6,294 bases of DNA from CAYGZC01 sp964354225. Its GTDB lineage: Bacteria > Bacteroidota > Ignavibacteria > UBA10030 > SZUA-254. Of the stretch, positions 6,066 to 6,294 are shown piece after piece. The notes under the pieces were generated by a model. It searched no databases. It was not told where the DNA came from and worked only from the letters and a program-made list of their open reading frames with translations. The stretch covers positions 1 through 6,294 of the forward strand of contig CAYGZC010000177.1 of NCBI GenBank assembly GCA_964354225.1, read 5' to 3'. The translations under genes were made by a program, and so were the position numbers. Each line of letters opens with the position of its first letter. Within the stretch, counting starts at the first letter, position 1.

Positions 6066-6171
6066 ATTCACTAATCCACCAACCAATCATTTTAAGAGGA
6101 GGTGTGTTTTCCACATCGCCTTATTTATACAATGAGTATGCCATGAGCAGATTTGCCATTTATTCATATTA

Positions 6172-6294
6172 TTAAGAACTTCCTATTTGACAATCAGTAT
6201 TTTTTTCTTCTTTAGAGGTACACAGTACCTGATCGCAATTCACTATCTTTACCAAACAATTGGCATACCCACGTTCAAATTTTAATTTAATGGA
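6172..6294 (-). CDS. 3' end of an unidentified Cys-containing protein
   Basis: From the last base of the window the minus strand is open for 40 codons to TAA (6174-6172). The peptide runs FERGYANCLVKIVNC, then DQVLCTSKEEKNTDCQIGSS, with four Cys, which hints at an exported or metal-binding tail, but no family is recognised. Support comes from the open frame in AT-rich DNA and the minus-strand terminator about 107 nt downstream. A chance open frame of this length cannot be excluded. Confidence 0.45.
   Translation of the reverse strand, partial: SIKLKFERGYANCLVKIVNCDQVLCTSKEEKNTDCQIGSS

Larger units (their letters stand above)
5961..6171. other. AT-rich intergenic region
   Basis: Apart from the possible promoter (6002-6030) and the terminator (6031-6065), no gene is visible. 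A purine-rich AGAGGAGG at 6095-6102 looks like a ribosome site, but no start codon at proper spacing opens a frame of useful length. Confidence 0.5.

Noticed and set aside
6090..6115. 16S rRNA 3' end, suggested by ACCTCCTC on the minus strand
   Set aside because: The bases around it do not match the conserved 16S 3' tail, and no other rRNA sequence is present.
6095..6175. Small plus-strand gene after AGAGGAGG (GTG at 6104, 23 codons)
   Set aside because: The GTG is too close to the purine-rich site, and the peptide is short and without features. It also overlaps the end of the minus-strand partial gene.

Overview
The window reads as AT-rich chromosomal DNA of a Gram-negative bacterium. It encodes a beta-barrel C-terminus ending in Phe, a lipoprotein with a lipobox, and a large secreted protein carrying NHL, HExxH and thrombospondin-type-3 Ca-binding segments. 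This style suits the Bacteroidota/Chlorobiota/Ignavibacteria (FCB) group. The placement is an inference from protein style, because no phylogenetic marker is present.

Left part (1-2138, plus strand): the 3' end of a probable outer-membrane beta-barrel gene is followed after 36 nt by a 633-residue lipoprotein. This lipoprotein is a seven-segment Ycf48/BNR-type propeller that appears to be inserted inside a lamin-tail domain. A symmetrical hairpin with A/T flanks at 2107-2137 can end transcription from both sides.

Middle part (2139-5273, minus strand): one convergent gene encodes a 1044-residue secreted multidomain protein. In order it has a signal peptide, a concanavalin-like jelly roll, an NHL propeller, a fibronectin-III-like segment, a zinc metallopeptidase-like segment with HEFNH, three Asp-rich Ca-binding loops and a CBM9/DOMON-like C-terminus. 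The open frame continues upstream to 5579, but that extension is a read-through of palindromic repeats and a tRNA gene. The real start is at 5273.

Right part (5274-6030, minus strand) is the most unusual. An intact tRNA-Leu(CAA) gene (5577-5492) lies 6 nt downstream of an 80-residue GIY-YIG endonuclease gene (5826-5584). On the outer side of the GIY-YIG gene is a duplicated tRNA 5' end. On the outer side of the tRNA is a duplicated tRNA 3' end. Each duplicate is split by a GC-rich palindromic insert, and both inserts carry the same 11-bp hairpin core, 11 nt from the acceptor-stem sequence. The order (5' remnant, endonuclease, whole tRNA, 3' remnant) is what would result if a unit carrying an endonuclease and a replacement tRNA had entered an ancestral tRNA-Leu gene. 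A sigma70-like promoter lies at the right distance upstream of the 5' remnant to have been the ancestral tRNA promoter. Further palindromes and a 12-bp direct repeat fill the gap up to the large secreted gene.

At the right edge are a minus-strand terminator (6031-6065) and what looks like the last 40 codons of a minus-strand gene that begins outside the window.
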